Source: Flavobacteriaceae bacterium (lineage in GTDB: Bacteria > Bacteroidota > Bacteroidia > Flavobacteriales > Flavobacteriaceae). From it: a DNA stretch of 64,000 bases. The notes beneath the pieces were generated by a model. It made no database searches. It had not been told where the DNA came from and saw nothing but the letters and a program-made list of their open reading frames with translations. The position numbers were made by a program, and so were the translations under genes. The stretch covers positions 18,017 to 82,016 of the forward strand of contig JADHML010000004.1 in assembly GCA_016780065.1 (NCBI GenBank). The letters are read 5' to 3'. Below are positions 63,689-64,000 of the stretch, one piece after another (position 1 is the first letter of the stretch; each line of letters opens with the position of its first letter).

Positions 63689-64000
63689 TGGCCTTCATTT
63701 CCAAACGGTTTAATAATAATTCCAACGCTAAAAATAAAACCGTCTGTTGGTGCATAGATTTCGGGAAACTTTGGTTTCTCGTGCGGAGGCAAAACTAAAG
63801 GCGAAAATCGGCTTTGTCGTCTGTCTGTAAAGTTCTCAAAATTCACAAAAGCACTGCCAAATTTAAAGTTTCGCATTAGCAATAATCCCATCGTTAAAAA
63901 ATCGGTTGTTTCAGTTCCATTGGACAAAAATTGTTTTCCTGTGTAAAACGTTTCATAACCTATTCGCCATTTTTCAGATTCGTACATCAAAACACTTCCT
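63682..64000 (-). CDS. TonB-dependent receptor, C-terminal fragment
   Basis: The reading frame is open to the window edge, so only the last ~106 residues are seen. FYTGKQFLSNGTETTDFLTM, then NFKFGSAFVNFENFTDRRQS and the ending EIYAPTDGFIFSVGIIIKPF are the last barrel strands of a siderophore- or metal-type TonB-dependent receptor. The C-terminus extends beyond the last strand by NEGHR, encoded within the GC-rich palindrome. Confidence 0.75.
   Translation of the reverse strand, partial: GSVLMYESEKWRIGYETFYTGKQFLSNGTETTDFLTMGLLLMRNFKFGSAFVNFENFTDRRQSRFSPLVLPPHEKPKFPEIYAPTDGFIFSVGIIIKPFGNEGHR

Overview
The window looks like a marine Flavobacteriaceae (Bacteroidota) chromosome. The signs are an AT-rich sequence, SusC/SusD proteins, six proteins with a C-terminal type IX secretion (T9SS type A) sorting domain, TAnnTTTG promoter boxes typical of Bacteroidota, a carotenoid CrtD-like/CruF pair, and frequent TTG/GTG starts. 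No phage, IS element, integrase or CRISPR array was seen.

Region 1 (1-1219): the end of a carotenoid desaturase gene, cruF, and tRNA-Arg(CCT), followed by a tandem repeat that carries the 3' end of the tRNA.

Region 2 (1397-28726, all plus strand): a large polysaccharide utilization locus that fits laminarin (beta-1,3-glucan with beta-1,6 branches). Surface: a T9SS-secreted multi-domain binding protein, a T9SS-secreted GH16, a lipoprotein GH16, SusC, SusD and a SusE-position glycan-binding lipoprotein. Regulation: a membrane-spanning propeller/Y_Y_Y/LuxR-type sensor. Periplasm: a lipoprotein GH17, a lipoprotein GH3 and a clan GH-A hydrolase. Inner membrane: a sugar porter MFS protein and a GPH-family MFS protein whose N-terminus carries an in-frame TGA. 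Cytoplasm: a GH149 beta-1,3-glucan phosphorylase and two GH17 proteins without signal peptides. Together they suggest two parallel routes, periplasmic hydrolysis to glucose and cytoplasmic phosphorolysis of imported oligoglucans.

Region 3 (28792-49987): mostly housekeeping genes. It holds a small lipoprotein, an SDR-like protein, a CBS protein, a YefM-YoeB toxin-antitoxin pair with a palindromic operator, a zinc-ribbon protein, a T9SS propeller protein with a poly-T frameshift, short ssb, short metG, yraN, an ACT-like protein, mfd, a GNAT, aspartokinase, arsC, a 2-hydroxyacid dehydrogenase, mgtE, ksgA, a DUF4286 protein, serS, ribF, pth, rplY, prs and tRNA-Leu(CAA).

Region 4 (50046-61908): two T9SS-exported proteins, then a divergent cluster with an exported endonuclease/exonuclease/phosphatase protein, a TonB-dependent receptor without SusD, a DUF5689 lipoprotein, T9SS endonuclease I and a Tat-exported PhoX/DUF839 phosphatase-like protein. 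The set suggests scavenging of extracellular DNA or phosphoesters.

Region 5 (61924-64000): phzF-like, a deletion scar joining the ends of an NTF2-like gene and a metF gene, a DUF6428 protein, a GC-rich palindrome and the end of another TonB-dependent receptor cut by the window edge.
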